A stretch of 64,000 nucleotides of DNA. It comes from Verrucomicrobiota bacterium (GTDB lineage Bacteria > Verrucomicrobiota > Verrucomicrobiia > Opitutales > Opitutaceae). Made by a program: the position numbers and the translations under genes. The DNA lies in the NCBI GenBank assembly GCA_023391285.1, contig JAEWBF010000039.1, forward strand, positions 124,001 through 188,000. Direction: 5' to 3'. The notes below the pieces were generated by a model. The model was not told the DNA's origin. It saw nothing but the letters and a program-made list of their open reading frames with translations, and did no database searches. Positions 27,463 to 36,700 of this stretch are shown piece by piece (positions within the stretch are counted from its first letter, which is position 1; every line of letters starts with the position of its first letter).

Positions 27463-27760
27463 AGGGTCTTTTGTGGGCCGCGGCGAAAACGTATCCGAAA
27501 AATGGGGTCACGGATCCACGCTGCGCGCGGCCCCGGAGGATCGCCTCGATACACCGGAAACGACACTGAACTGCGATTCAACCGCATGAGTCGACGATCG
27601 AGGGTTCCGAAGGCGAATGGGCGAGTGATCGCGATTGCCAACTCGGCCAGCGGTGCGCGAGCGCGTGTGTCAGGCGCGTGGATACAAAAACGCCAACAGC
27701 CGGGAGAGCTGTTGGCGCGGATGGTTGAAGTCGGGCGTAAAGCCCCTCCCACAGCTGTGG
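27463..27760. other. 298-bp intergenic region between the beta-helix and MFS genes
   Basis: No gene. It contains the terminator of the MFS gene (27686-27717) and one GTCGGGCGTAAAGCCC-type repeat at 27730-27752 whose relative is at 46134-46156. Confidence 0.7.
27686..27717 (-). terminator. Rho-independent terminator of the MFS gene
   Basis: On the minus strand, CGCCAACAGC, a seven-base loop and GCTGTTGGCG form a perfect 10-bp stem followed by TTTTTG. It lies 44 bp downstream of the MFS transporter stop. Confidence 0.85.
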
Positions 27761-29392
27761 CTAGACGTTTTGGGGACGCGCGGGGGCGTCGATGTGCAGG
27801 ACCTTGTAGCCGCCGATCGATTTGAAATAGAGCAGGAGCAAGAGGTAGACCGCGGCCATGATTGCAGGAACGAAGGCGTCGGCGCGAAGCGTGCGACGGT
27901 CGCCGGCGATGCTGGCTTCGTGGACGGTGCGTTCGGTGGGCGTGAGGGCGTTGTAGGCGGTGGAAGGGTCGGCGTCGTTGCGATCGGCTTCAGCGCGGGC
28001 GGCGGCGAGTTTCTCGGAGACGACGCCGAACTTGCGGCCATCGAGACCGGTGGCTTCCGAGAAGAAGAGGAACTTCGACGGTGTCGGAGATTTGTATTCG
28101 GCGTAGATCGCAGGGTCGGCCTTCGCGAGCTCCTCGCCGGCAAAGCGGTCCTTGGCGTAGCCGAGTCCCGGGCCGCCGATCACGCCGGCGGAGAGCATGC
28201 CGATGCCGCCCATGATGGAAATCGCAAGGGCGCCAGTGCGCGGGAAACGGTCGGACGCGACGGCGAGCATGGTGGGCCAGAAGAAGGTTTTGCCGACCGC
28301 ATAGACGCTGAGCGCGAGGAGCGCCATGCCGAAAGAGTTGATGCGGCTGGTGAGCGTCAGGCCGATGCAGGCGAGAATCGCGCAAACGAGCAGGAGGCCG
28401 ACGGGGGAGAGCTTGAGGTTGCGCTCGATCCAGTGAGCGGAAAAGCGGAGCGCGAACATCAGGGCGGACGTCCAGATGAAGAGCCATTTGCCCTGCTCGG
28501 AACTGAAGAGATTGCCGGTGATGTTTTGAATCCAGCTGTCGGTGCCGAGTTCGACCGCGCCGACGAGCAGGTGGGTGGCGAACAGAACGAAGAGCAGGAA
28601 GGAGCCGATCGAGAAGCGCGTGATCACGCCGACGGCGACGAGCAAGGCCCCGGCGATGATGTATCCAGTGGCTTGGGACAGACCGAGGGCGTTCGCGAAA
28701 AAGAGCGAGAGAAGGTAGCAGACGACCAGCGAGCCGAGCAGGCCGACGTCCTTGAACATCTCGGCGAGGCCGATGCCTTTTTCCGACGCTTCGGATTTTG
28801 GCGATTTCTGGCCGAGGAACATGAGCCCGTAGACGAGGGTGGGGATGAGGAACAGGCTGAGCTGGATTTTCCAGCTGAGGTGGAAGCGGTCGTCGAGGAT
28901 CCAGCCGAGGGCGGAGCCGAGCACGAGTCCGGCGGGCCAGGCGGCGTGGAGAATGTTGAGGTAGTGCGTGCGGTTGTGCGGGAAGATCGTCGCGACGAGG
29001 GGATTGGCGACGGCTTCGAGCGTGCCGTTGGCAACGCCGAAGATGAACGTGCCCCAGTAGAGCACCGCATAGGCGTTTTCGACGCCGGCGCTGAGCGTGA
29101 CGACCGCGGACAGGATGTGCAGCACGAAGGCGGCGATGACGAGTTTGCCGTAGCCGACCTTGTCGGCGACCAGGCCGCCGATGATGACGCCGAAGCAGAA
29201 GCCGGAAAGGCCGGTGCCGCCGATGGCGCCGAGTTGGGCGGCGTTGAAGCCGTATTCGCCGGCCCAGTTGTCGAGGATGCCGCCGCGGATGGCGAAACCG
29301 ACAGCGGTGGCGAGGATGGCGGCGAAACCGGCCCAGAGGAGCCGTTTGGCGTTAGGGACGGTGCCTTGATCAGGTGCGTGGGATGCGGTCAT
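27761..29392 (-). CDS. MFS transporter, sugar/nucleoside-type, about 12 membrane helices
   Basis: 543 residues. Starts with a short cytoplasmic tail, then helix 1 (LLWAGFAAILATAVGFAIRGGIL), the MFS loop 2-3 motif (GGLVADKVGYGKLVI), and repeated hydrophobic segments through ALALSVYAVGKTFFWPTM. A long soluble insertion near 430-500 (FAGEELAKADPAIYAE to TAYNALTPTER) precedes the last helix. This type is frequent in planctomycete and verrucomicrobial sugar-catabolic clusters. The substrate is unknown. It is transcribed in the same direction as the Gfo/Idh/MocA and PVC genes upstream. Confidence 0.82.
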   Translation of the reverse strand: MTASHAPDQGTVPNAKRLLWAGFAAILATAVGFAIRGGILDNWAGEYGFNAAQLGAIGGTGLSGFCFGVIIGGLVADKVGYGKLVIAAFVLHILSAVVTLSAGVENAYAVLYWGTFIFGVANGTLEAVANPLVATIFPHNRTHYLNILHAAWPAGLVLGSALGWILDDRFHLSWKIQLSLFLIPTLVYGLMFLGQKSPKSEASEKGIGLAEMFKDVGLLGSLVVCYLLSLFFANALGLSQATGYIIAGALLVAVGVITRFSIGSFLLFVLFATHLLVGAVELGTDSWIQNITGNLFSSEQGKWLFIWTSALMFALRFSAHWIERNLKLSPVGLLLVCAILACIGLTLTSRINSFGMALLALSVYAVGKTFFWPTMLAVASDRFPRTGALAISIMGGIGMLSAGVIGGPGLGYAKDRFAGEELAKADPAIYAEYKSPTPSKFLFFSEATGLDGRKFGVVSEKLAAARAEADRNDADPSTAYNALTPTERTVHEASIAGDRRTLRADAFVPAIMAAVYLLLLLYFKSIGGYKVLHIDAPARPQNV

Positions 29393-29485
29393 TGGGTTTG
29401 GGGAACGGGGGGAACAGTGTGGATGTTGGTGCTGGGGCTGAGCGCAACGAAGATCTAGGGCGCGGCCTGCCAGGCACGCGCAAAG

Positions 29486-29512
29486 GGATTCTTCGCTGCG
29501 CTCAGAATGACA
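29486..29512. repeat. GATTCTTCGCTGCGCTCAG-type repeat
   Basis: About 26 bp of the dispersed unit ATTCTTCGC-TGCGCTCAGAATGACA. Near-identical copies lie at 46281-46306 (same strand), 46212-46238 (inverted) and, more diverged, 7202-7227. It occupies the gap between the oxidoreductase and MFS genes. Confidence 0.7.
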
Positions 29513-29520
29513 AGAGGGGA

Positions 29521-30642
29521 CTAGAGCGTGAAGGCGGGGAGTTTCACGATTTTACCGCCGGCGAGGGCGGACTCGTGCGCGCAGAGGCCGACACAGGTCC
29601 AATTGGCGGATTTTTTCGCATTGGGGTAGGGATCGCGATCCTCAACCAGCGCGGAGATGAACTCGTGCGCGAGATGGGGATGCGAGCCGCCGTGTCCGGC
29701 GCCCTGGGTGAAGCTGAGATGGGTTTTCTTTCCGAGGTCATAGACGCCCTTCGTCGTGAAAGGACGGATACCCTTGGGGAGACGATTCGCGTAATCCGGC
29801 ACTTTGATCTTTTTCGGAATCTTGTGCTCGGGGAGCTTGGCGGTGTGGAGCACATGCGGTTCGTTTTCGATCAGCGTCCACTCGAAGGATTTTTTCGAGC
29901 CGTAGACATCGATCGACTCGCGATATTGCCGCGCGGTGTCGAAAAGCGAGCGGATGATGCGGGCGGAAAGGTCGGAATCGCGGAACTTGATGTGCGCGGT
30001 TTCGACGGCGAACGGTGAGCCGTAGTGTTTGACGAGCTCGGGGCGGATCGTGCCGGAGCCGAAGCAAGAGACGTATTCGGCCGCGGCGTCGGTGAGTGCG
30101 AGCATGGGGCCGACGCAGTGGGTGGCATACCACATCGGCGGAAGGCCGGGCCAGTAGTTGGGCCAGCCGTCCATGTCCTGTTGGTGGCTGGCTTGGAGGA
30201 ACTGGATTTTGCCGAGTTCGCCGCGGTCGTAGAGATCCTTGATGAAAAGGTATTCCCGCGCGTAAACGACGGTCTCCATCATCATGTATTTGCGGCCGGT
30301 CTTGCGGGTGAGATCGACGATGCGTTTGCAGTCTTCGATCGAGGTGGCCATCGGCACGGTGCACGCGACGTGTTTGCCGGCTTTGAGCGCCTTGATGGTT
30401 TGCTCCGCGTGATCGGGAATCGGCGTGTTGATGTGGACGGCGTCGATCTCGGGATCGCGCAACAGTTCGTCGTAGTCGGTGTAACCCTTGGCGATGCCGA
30501 ACGCCTTTTGAAGCGACGCCAGCTTCTTGGGATCGCGCTGGCAGACGGCGATGAGATGGGCGTTCGGGTGCGCCTGATAGATGGGGATGAACTCGGCGCC
30601 GAAACCGAGGCCGATGATCGCGATGTTTATTTTCTTAGCCAT
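29521..30642 (-). CDS. Gfo/Idh/MocA-family oxidoreductase
   Basis: 373 residues: NAD(P)-binding Rossmann start INIAIIGLGFGAEF, then the C-terminal alpha/beta domain. These enzymes oxidise or reduce sugar alcohols and keto-sugars. The usual catalytic EKP motif (after GKHV) is TVP here (KHVACTVPMATS), so the lysine is absent. Other conserved positions are HINTPIPDHAEQ and SHPHLAHEFISA. It stands 10 bp after a PVC-type dehydrogenase gene and likely works on the same carbohydrate product. It belongs to the Gfo/Idh/MocA set common in Planctomycetes and Verrucomicrobia. Confidence 0.88.
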   Translation of the reverse strand: MAKKINIAIIGLGFGAEFIPIYQAHPNAHLIAVCQRDPKKLASLQKAFGIAKGYTDYDELLRDPEIDAVHINTPIPDHAEQTIKALKAGKHVACTVPMATSIEDCKRIVDLTRKTGRKYMMMETVVYAREYLFIKDLYDRGELGKIQFLQASHQQDMDGWPNYWPGLPPMWYATHCVGPMLALTDAAAEYVSCFGSGTIRPELVKHYGSPFAVETAHIKFRDSDLSARIIRSLFDTARQYRESIDVYGSKKSFEWTLIENEPHVLHTAKLPEHKIPKKIKVPDYANRLPKGIRPFTTKGVYDLGKKTHLSFTQGAGHGGSHPHLAHEFISALVEDRDPYPNAKKSANWTCVGLCAHESALAGGKIVKLPAFTL

Positions 30643-30652
30643 GGGAAAAGGG

Positions 30653-33600
30653 TTACTGGGAAAGCGGCACCTGGGTGGGGCTGCGGAGGTAGGCGATGAG
30701 GTCGGCGACCTCGTCGTCGCTCATGCCTTGGAGCAAACCGGGGGGCATGAGAGACATCTCGAGCTGCGTGACGGTTTTCACGTGGTCGCGCGGAAGCGTC
30801 GTCGACTCGACCTGATTAACGAGCGTGATGCTCGCGGCATTCTGGCGCTGGAGGATGCCCGCGGCGGTGCGGCCGTCGTTGGTCTCGACCGTGGTGAGCA
30901 GGTAATCTTTTCCGATGACGGCGTTGGGATCGAGAATGTTGACGAGGAGATAGTCGAGGTCCGCGCGGTTCGAGCCGGTGAGTTCGGGGCCGATGGGTTT
31001 GCCGGAATCGAAGAGTTCGTGGCAGAGCGCGCAGCTCTGCTCGAACTTTGCGCGGCCGTTGGAAAGATTCGCGGCGGCGAGTTTTTCGGGCGTGAGGATC
31101 TTTTTCCAGCGCGCGATTTCCTGCGCGGTTTCCTCCGGGGATTCGCGGACGACGCCGAAGAGCTCGGCGGAAGCTTCGGAGATCGCGGGATCGTCGAGGA
31201 GCGCGAGTTGGCGCAGCACCGTGGCGTCGACATCGGACTTCGCGACGGTGCCGGCGCGGACCGCTTCGATCAGCGTCTGGGCATAGGCGGGGCGAGCGGC
31301 GAGGACGGAAAGGGCGGCGCGCTTTTCTTCGTCGTTGAAAGTTGAATACACCTCGAGGATGGCCGGCGGCGTGCTGGCGACGTCGTAAGCGGCGAGACCG
31401 CGGAGGGCAGGGAGACGAAGCGCGGGTTCGGGGAGGATTTTTTGGTAAACGGGCGTGAGTTGGAAATTCCGATGATCGAGAAGAACCTGCAGCGCGGCGA
31501 GGCGCGCGGGGAGCGGCGCGAACGTGTCCATCACGACGCCTTGTTTTCGCCACACGATGTTCTTGTCGCCGAGGCGGGCGGCAAGGGCGTCGGCTTTGGC
31601 GACGATCTGCGGATCTTCGCTTGCGCTCAGCTTGGCGAACACGCCGCCCCAGGCCGGGGGCGGAGTGAGGTCCGAACGCCCCTCGGTGGCGCGCATGATG
31701 CTGTCGAGAATCTCGTGCTGATAGCTGATGTCGGTCGTTTCAGCCAACGCGCCGAGAAGGCCATCGAGCGAATTGCCGCCTTTGGCGTCGGTTTGCGCGA
31801 TGTCTTCGGAAAGGGAGGCCTGACGACGAGTGACCCAGCCGCGAATGGGCGTGAGTGGAGTTTTTCCGCCCAAGGCCAGGGCGCGCGCCGGATCGACGGG
31901 AACGAGTGGCTCGAGCGCGAACCAGTAGAGCAGCGGAAGATTGTGGTCGGAGGCGTCCTCGCCGTGAGCGAGCAAGGCTTCGACGATGTCCCAGCGTTTC
32001 GCCGGAGCGATGCGTTGCGCGGCGGAGGCGAGGAAGCGGCGCACGACGGGCGAAGGATCGCTGCGCGCGAGATCGGCGAACGCGGCGAGAAGCGCGGCGG
32101 AGGGCGACTTGTCTTCGCAGGTGAGTTGGATGGTCCAGCCGCGGACGTGGGCTTCGGGATGTTTGAGGAGTTCGAGCGCGAGCGATTCGTTGAGACCGCG
32201 CACGGCGTGCAGCGCCCAGAGCGAACGGAGCTGGCGGGCAACGTCGGTTTGAGCGCGCAGCTGTTTGATGAGAGCTTCGGCGATCGCGGGATTGGGGCCG
32301 CGCTCCTGAAGGAGAATTCGCGCGCGGCGAACCCACCAGTCGTTGGCGTGGAGTTGGAGCTCGACGAGTTCCTCGCTGGAGTATTTCGCGAGATCGACGC
32401 GAACGGGCTTCGATTCGCCGTAAGAAATTTTGTAGATGCGGCCGTTGCTGCGATCGTGCGGACGCTGTTGGTGGCAAGCGCGGGCGTCATACCAATCGCT
32501 GTTGAAGAGCGAACCGTCGGGGCCGACCTCGAGGCGCAGACCGCGGAACCAACCATCGTTGGCCTTCATGAAATCCGGCGCGTGACGGCCGATGTAGCCC
32601 GAGCCGGACGGCTCGAGGATGTCGCGATTGATGCGACTGCCCATGATGTTGTGCGTGAAGAGCGAACCGCGGTATTCGGCGGGGAAGCTGTCGCCGAGAT
32701 AGATGACGGTGCCGGCGTGAGCATGGCCGCCGCCCGCGGCGTCGGTGCCGCCCTTGCCAAGACGCGAATCGACCCAGTTTTGGCCGCGATCGTAGTGGAA
32801 GTGATCGGCGATGGTTTTGATGTCGTCGTAAACGTGGGGGTTGGCGTGCGGGCCGGCCTGGCGCTGGTAGCTGGCGCCCTGGATGACGTGATAGAGATGC
32901 GGAATCACGCACGCGGTGACGAAGGCGTCGCCGACATCGTTGAAGTCGAGACCCCACTGGTTGCTCATGCCCTCGGCGAAGACCTCGAAGATTTTCTTCG
33001 TGGGGTGATAGCGCCAAATGCAGGCGTTGAGATGAGTGCGGCCGGAATCTCCGGAACCGGGGCGACCAACGTTGGAGTAGGTGAATACGCCTTGGTTGCC
33101 GTAGAGCCAGCCGTCGGGGCCCCAGATCAGACTGTTGAGCGTTTCGTGTGTGTCTTGATGGCCCCAGCCATCGAGCACGACTTCGGGCGGGCCGTCGGGA
33201 ACGTCGTCGCGGTTTTTGTCGGGAATAAAGAGCAGATACGGCGCGCTGCCGACCCAGACACCGCCCATGCCAACGGCGATGCCGCTGGCGAAGTTGAGTT
33301 GGTCGTAGAAAACCTTGCTCGTGTCGAAACGGCCGTCGCCGTCGACATCTTCGTAAACGAGCACGCGATCGCGACCGTAGGGCGACCAGTCCGGATACGA
33401 ATAGTTTTCAACGACCCAGAGCCGGCCGCGTTCGTCGATCGTGAACGCGATGGGCTGATGAACGTCAGGCTCGCCGGCGAAGAGCGTGGCGCGAAAACCG
33501 GGCGGAAGCGTCATCGCCTTCGCGGCTTCTTCCGGCGTGAGGCCGGTGCCGGCGGCGATGGGGAAGCCCTCCTGGGCTGCGAGCGAGGCGGTGAGTGCGA

Positions 33601-33676
33601 AGCTCGCGGTGAGAGCGGCAAAGGGTGAGGCGAGGCGTTGAAGCAGCGATCGAGCGATCATCGAAAAAAATTGCAT
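30653..33676 (-). CDS. PVC-type membrane-bound dehydrogenase with HEAT repeats and C-terminal cytochrome c domain
   Basis: About 1007 residues. An N-terminal signal (IARSLLQRLASPFAALTASF) leads into a six-bladed beta-propeller sugar-dehydrogenase-like domain (LFAGEPDVHQPIAFTIDERGR, DGRFDTSKVFYD, DGWGHQDTHETLNS), then HEAT-like alpha repeats, and a haem-binding CALCH motif near 31017-31034 with a distal NILDPNAVIGKDYL segment. These proteins are widespread in PVC bacteria and are thought to oxidise sugars or alcohols in the periplasm. The longer open frame to 33769 translates an inverted repeat and was trimmed to the ATG at 33676 (33661 is also possible). Confidence 0.85.
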   Translation of the reverse strand: MQFFSMIARSLLQRLASPFAALTASFALTASLAAQEGFPIAAGTGLTPEEAAKAMTLPPGFRATLFAGEPDVHQPIAFTIDERGRLWVVENYSYPDWSPYGRDRVLVYEDVDGDGRFDTSKVFYDQLNFASGIAVGMGGVWVGSAPYLLFIPDKNRDDVPDGPPEVVLDGWGHQDTHETLNSLIWGPDGWLYGNQGVFTYSNVGRPGSGDSGRTHLNACIWRYHPTKKIFEVFAEGMSNQWGLDFNDVGDAFVTACVIPHLYHVIQGASYQRQAGPHANPHVYDDIKTIADHFHYDRGQNWVDSRLGKGGTDAAGGGHAHAGTVIYLGDSFPAEYRGSLFTHNIMGSRINRDILEPSGSGYIGRHAPDFMKANDGWFRGLRLEVGPDGSLFNSDWYDARACHQQRPHDRSNGRIYKISYGESKPVRVDLAKYSSEELVELQLHANDWWVRRARILLQERGPNPAIAEALIKQLRAQTDVARQLRSLWALHAVRGLNESLALELLKHPEAHVRGWTIQLTCEDKSPSAALLAAFADLARSDPSPVVRRFLASAAQRIAPAKRWDIVEALLAHGEDASDHNLPLLYWFALEPLVPVDPARALALGGKTPLTPIRGWVTRRQASLSEDIAQTDAKGGNSLDGLLGALAETTDISYQHEILDSIMRATEGRSDLTPPPAWGGVFAKLSASEDPQIVAKADALAARLGDKNIVWRKQGVVMDTFAPLPARLAALQVLLDHRNFQLTPVYQKILPEPALRLPALRGLAAYDVASTPPAILEVYSTFNDEEKRAALSVLAARPAYAQTLIEAVRAGTVAKSDVDATVLRQLALLDDPAISEASAELFGVVRESPEETAQEIARWKKILTPEKLAAANLSNGRAKFEQSCALCHELFDSGKPIGPELTGSNRADLDYLLVNILDPNAVIGKDYLLTTVETNDGRTAAGILQRQNAASITLVNQVESTTLPRDHVKTVTQLEMSLMPPGLLQGMSDDEVADLIAYLRSPTQVPLSQ

Positions 33677-33683
33677 CGGGGTT

Positions 33684-33762
33684 AACCGCAGAGAACGCAA
33701 AGGACGCAAAGAGAGTTGTTGGGCGGAGGAGATGCTTTGCGCTCTCTGCGTTCTTTGCGGTT
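33684..33762. repeat. Inverted repeat AACCGCAGAGAACGCAAAG-type
   Basis: Two 28-bp arms (33684-33711 and 33735-33762) that are near-complementary, with a 23-bp loop. They fall in the gap between the two PVC dehydrogenase genes and may fold in RNA between the cistrons. A degenerate relative (GCCGCAAAGAGGCGCAGAAG) lies at about 48799. Confidence 0.75.
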
Positions 33763-33779
33763 GAAGCATGGATTTTCGG

Positions 33780-36700
33780 TCAAGGGCGTTCGGTGAGGAA
33801 CATCAGGAGCTCGACGACCTGTTTTTCGGTGAGCGTTTGGAGCAGGCCGACGGGCATGAGAGATTGCTCGAGCACTTCGCGGTTTTTCACCTGGGACTTC
33901 GACACGTTGACGGTTTCCGTCGCGGTGCGAACGACGAGGGCGGTCTCCGATTCGCGCTCGATCATGCCGGAGACGACGCTGCCGTCGGTTTTCGTGATGA
34001 CGTTGAGCTGAAAGTCGGTGCCGACGACGGCGTTGGGATCGACAATGTTTTCGATGAAGTAGTCGACGCCGTTGCGCCAGGAACCGGTGAGGTCGGGGCC
34101 GAGATTACCGCCCTGGCCCTCGAACTTATGGCAGGTGGCGCAAAGCTGCTGGTAGGTTTCGCGTCCGAGGCGCGTGTTGTAGATCCACCGCGGCGCGCCG
34201 GCGAAGGCCTTTCGATAACGCTCCATCTCGGCTTTGATTTCGGCGGGCGACTCGGCGACGCGGCCCCACAGCTGGTCGAGCTGCGTATCGACTTCCGTGT
34301 TACGCAGGCTGCGCAGTTGGCGGACATGCAGCGCGGTCATGTGTTTGCGGTCGAACGTGCCGGCGCTGACGGCATCGAGGAGCGCAAGACCGAGGCGCGG
34401 GTGACTTGTGAGGGTGGCGAGAGCGGCGGCGCGGTCGCCGTCGTTGAGTGAGTTGAAATGGCGGAGAATTCCCGTGGCGGCTTGCGGCGTGTCGACGCCG
34501 GCGAGCAAGGGAATCACGGCGCTGCGAAAAGCGTCCTCGTCGAGCAGGCGGATGTAGACGGGAATCGAGGCGGGATCGCGCGCGCGCTCGAGGAGCGCGA
34601 GGGCGTTCTGGCGATCGGCGAGCGTCGCATGAGTATCGGCGAGCACAGAACGCATTTGCGCGAGGACCTGGGCGTCGCCGAAAAGGACGGAAAGTTGGAG
34701 GGCAGCGGCGCGTTGCGGTGAATTCCCGGATTGCGAAAGAAGACGCTGGGCAAGCTCAGACCAACGCGGCGGCATGGGGAGATTACTTTCACTCTGGAGG
34801 GCGAAGGCCATGAGCTGCACGCCCCGTGCAGCGACGTCGGGCGAGGCGGAAGCAAGTTGCGCGACGAGCTGTTCGCGTCCGCCGGCGTTCTGCGCGGCGA
34901 ACCAGCGAATCGAGTCGGCGAGCGACGGCAACGGAGTGCGAGCGGCGATTTCGAGACCGCGCGCAGGATCGGCGGCCATGAGCGGCGCGATCCCGAACCA
35001 GATCATCTTCGGGAGGAAGCGGTCGTGGGCGTCGTCGGCGTGTTGCGCGAGCGCGGCAGCGATGCTCCAGCGATCGGAGTCGGCGAGCGCGGGCAATGCG
35101 GAGGCGAGCGCGAGGCGAACGGTGGGTGAGGGATCCTTTTGGGCGAGCGCGACGAGTGTCGCGGCGGGCAACACGGGAGCGAGACGGCGCTCGGTGGCGA
35201 AGTAAACGCCCCACGAACGAACGACGTCGTTGGAGTGTTGGAGCAGCGCCGCGATTTGAGAGGCATCGAGCGCACCGACGACGTGCAAGGTGAAGAGTGC
35301 GCGCAGCGTTTGAGACATCTCTTTCGAATCGGCGGCGAGGCGGCGAAGCTCACTGAGTGCAGCGGGAGCGATGGGCTTGGAAGCGGAGCGCTCCTGGAGC
35401 AGGCGGCGCGCGGTGCGGACATACCACTCGTTCTTGTGCGTGTGGAGCGCGGCGAGTTCGGCGTCGGACTTTTCGGCGAGATTCACCTTCGTCGGTTTCC
35501 AGGACTCGGACCACGACATGCGGTAGAGGCGGCCGTTGGTGCGCTCCCAGATGTCGTCGCGCGGCGAGTGGCAGTGTTGGTGATCGCACCAGTCGATGAT
35601 GTAAACGGCGCCGTCGGGGCCGTATTGGAGATCGACGCCCATGAACGTGCGGTCGGAGGCGAAGAGCAGATCGAAGCCGGCGTGGAAGGTTTCGTATCCG
35701 GAACCCTGACGCGCGTTGTGCTGCTGGTTCAGCTGATGCCCGTGGAGATTGAGCGTGAAAAGATGATCGCGGTAGATGTCCGGCCAGTTGTCGCCGAGGT
35801 AGATCATCGTGCCGACGTGCGAGTGCCCGCCATAGACGGCGGTCGTGCCGGGTTTGCCGGCGCCGCCTTCGCCGCTGTCGTAGCGGGCGGACGAAGGAAG
35901 ATAATTCTTCAATGCGGGCGCGAAATCGGGACCGCGATTCGAGACGAACGACGCGTAGTCGGAGTTGGCCTGATTCCAGTAATGGCCATTGCGAATCACG
36001 TGCGTGGTGCCACCGCCGCCGTGGAAGCTGCGGCAATGCGTCATGAAGAGGTGGCCGGCTTCGTTGAAGTCGAGGCCCCACTGATTGCTGCCGCCGCTGG
36101 CGAAGATTTCGAATTCGTGACGAAGCGGATGGTAGCGCCAGACGCCGGCGCGCAGACGCAGACGCTCGTTGTCGGGAGTGCCAGGCTTGCCGACGTTGGA
36201 GGTGGTGAACACGCCCTGCACGCCGTAGAGCCAACCATCCACGCCCCAAGTGAAACTGTTGAGCGTTTCGTGGGTGTCTTGATAGCCCCAGCCGTCGAGC
36301 AGGATTTGCGGTTCGCCGTCGGGGCGGTCGTCGCGATCGCGATCGGGAATGAAGAGCAATTCGGGCGCGGCGCCGACCCAGACGCCGCCGAAGCCGACTT
36401 CGAGGCCGCTGACGAGGTTGAGACCTTCGATGAAAACGTTGCGCGTTTCGAAGGAGCCGTCGCCGTCGGCGTCTTCGAAGATGAGAATACGATCCTTGCC
36501 TTGGCCGGCAGGTTGTTTGGTCGGATAACTGTAGGCCTCGGCGACCCAGAGACGCCCACGCTCGTCGATGGCGAACGCGATCGGTTGATGGATGTCGGGT
36601 TCGGCGGCGACGAGCTCGGCCTGGAAGCCCTGCATTACCTTCATGTCGCGCACGACCTTTTGCGCATCCACGTTCGGGATCGCGGTCGGTGCGGCGGGGT

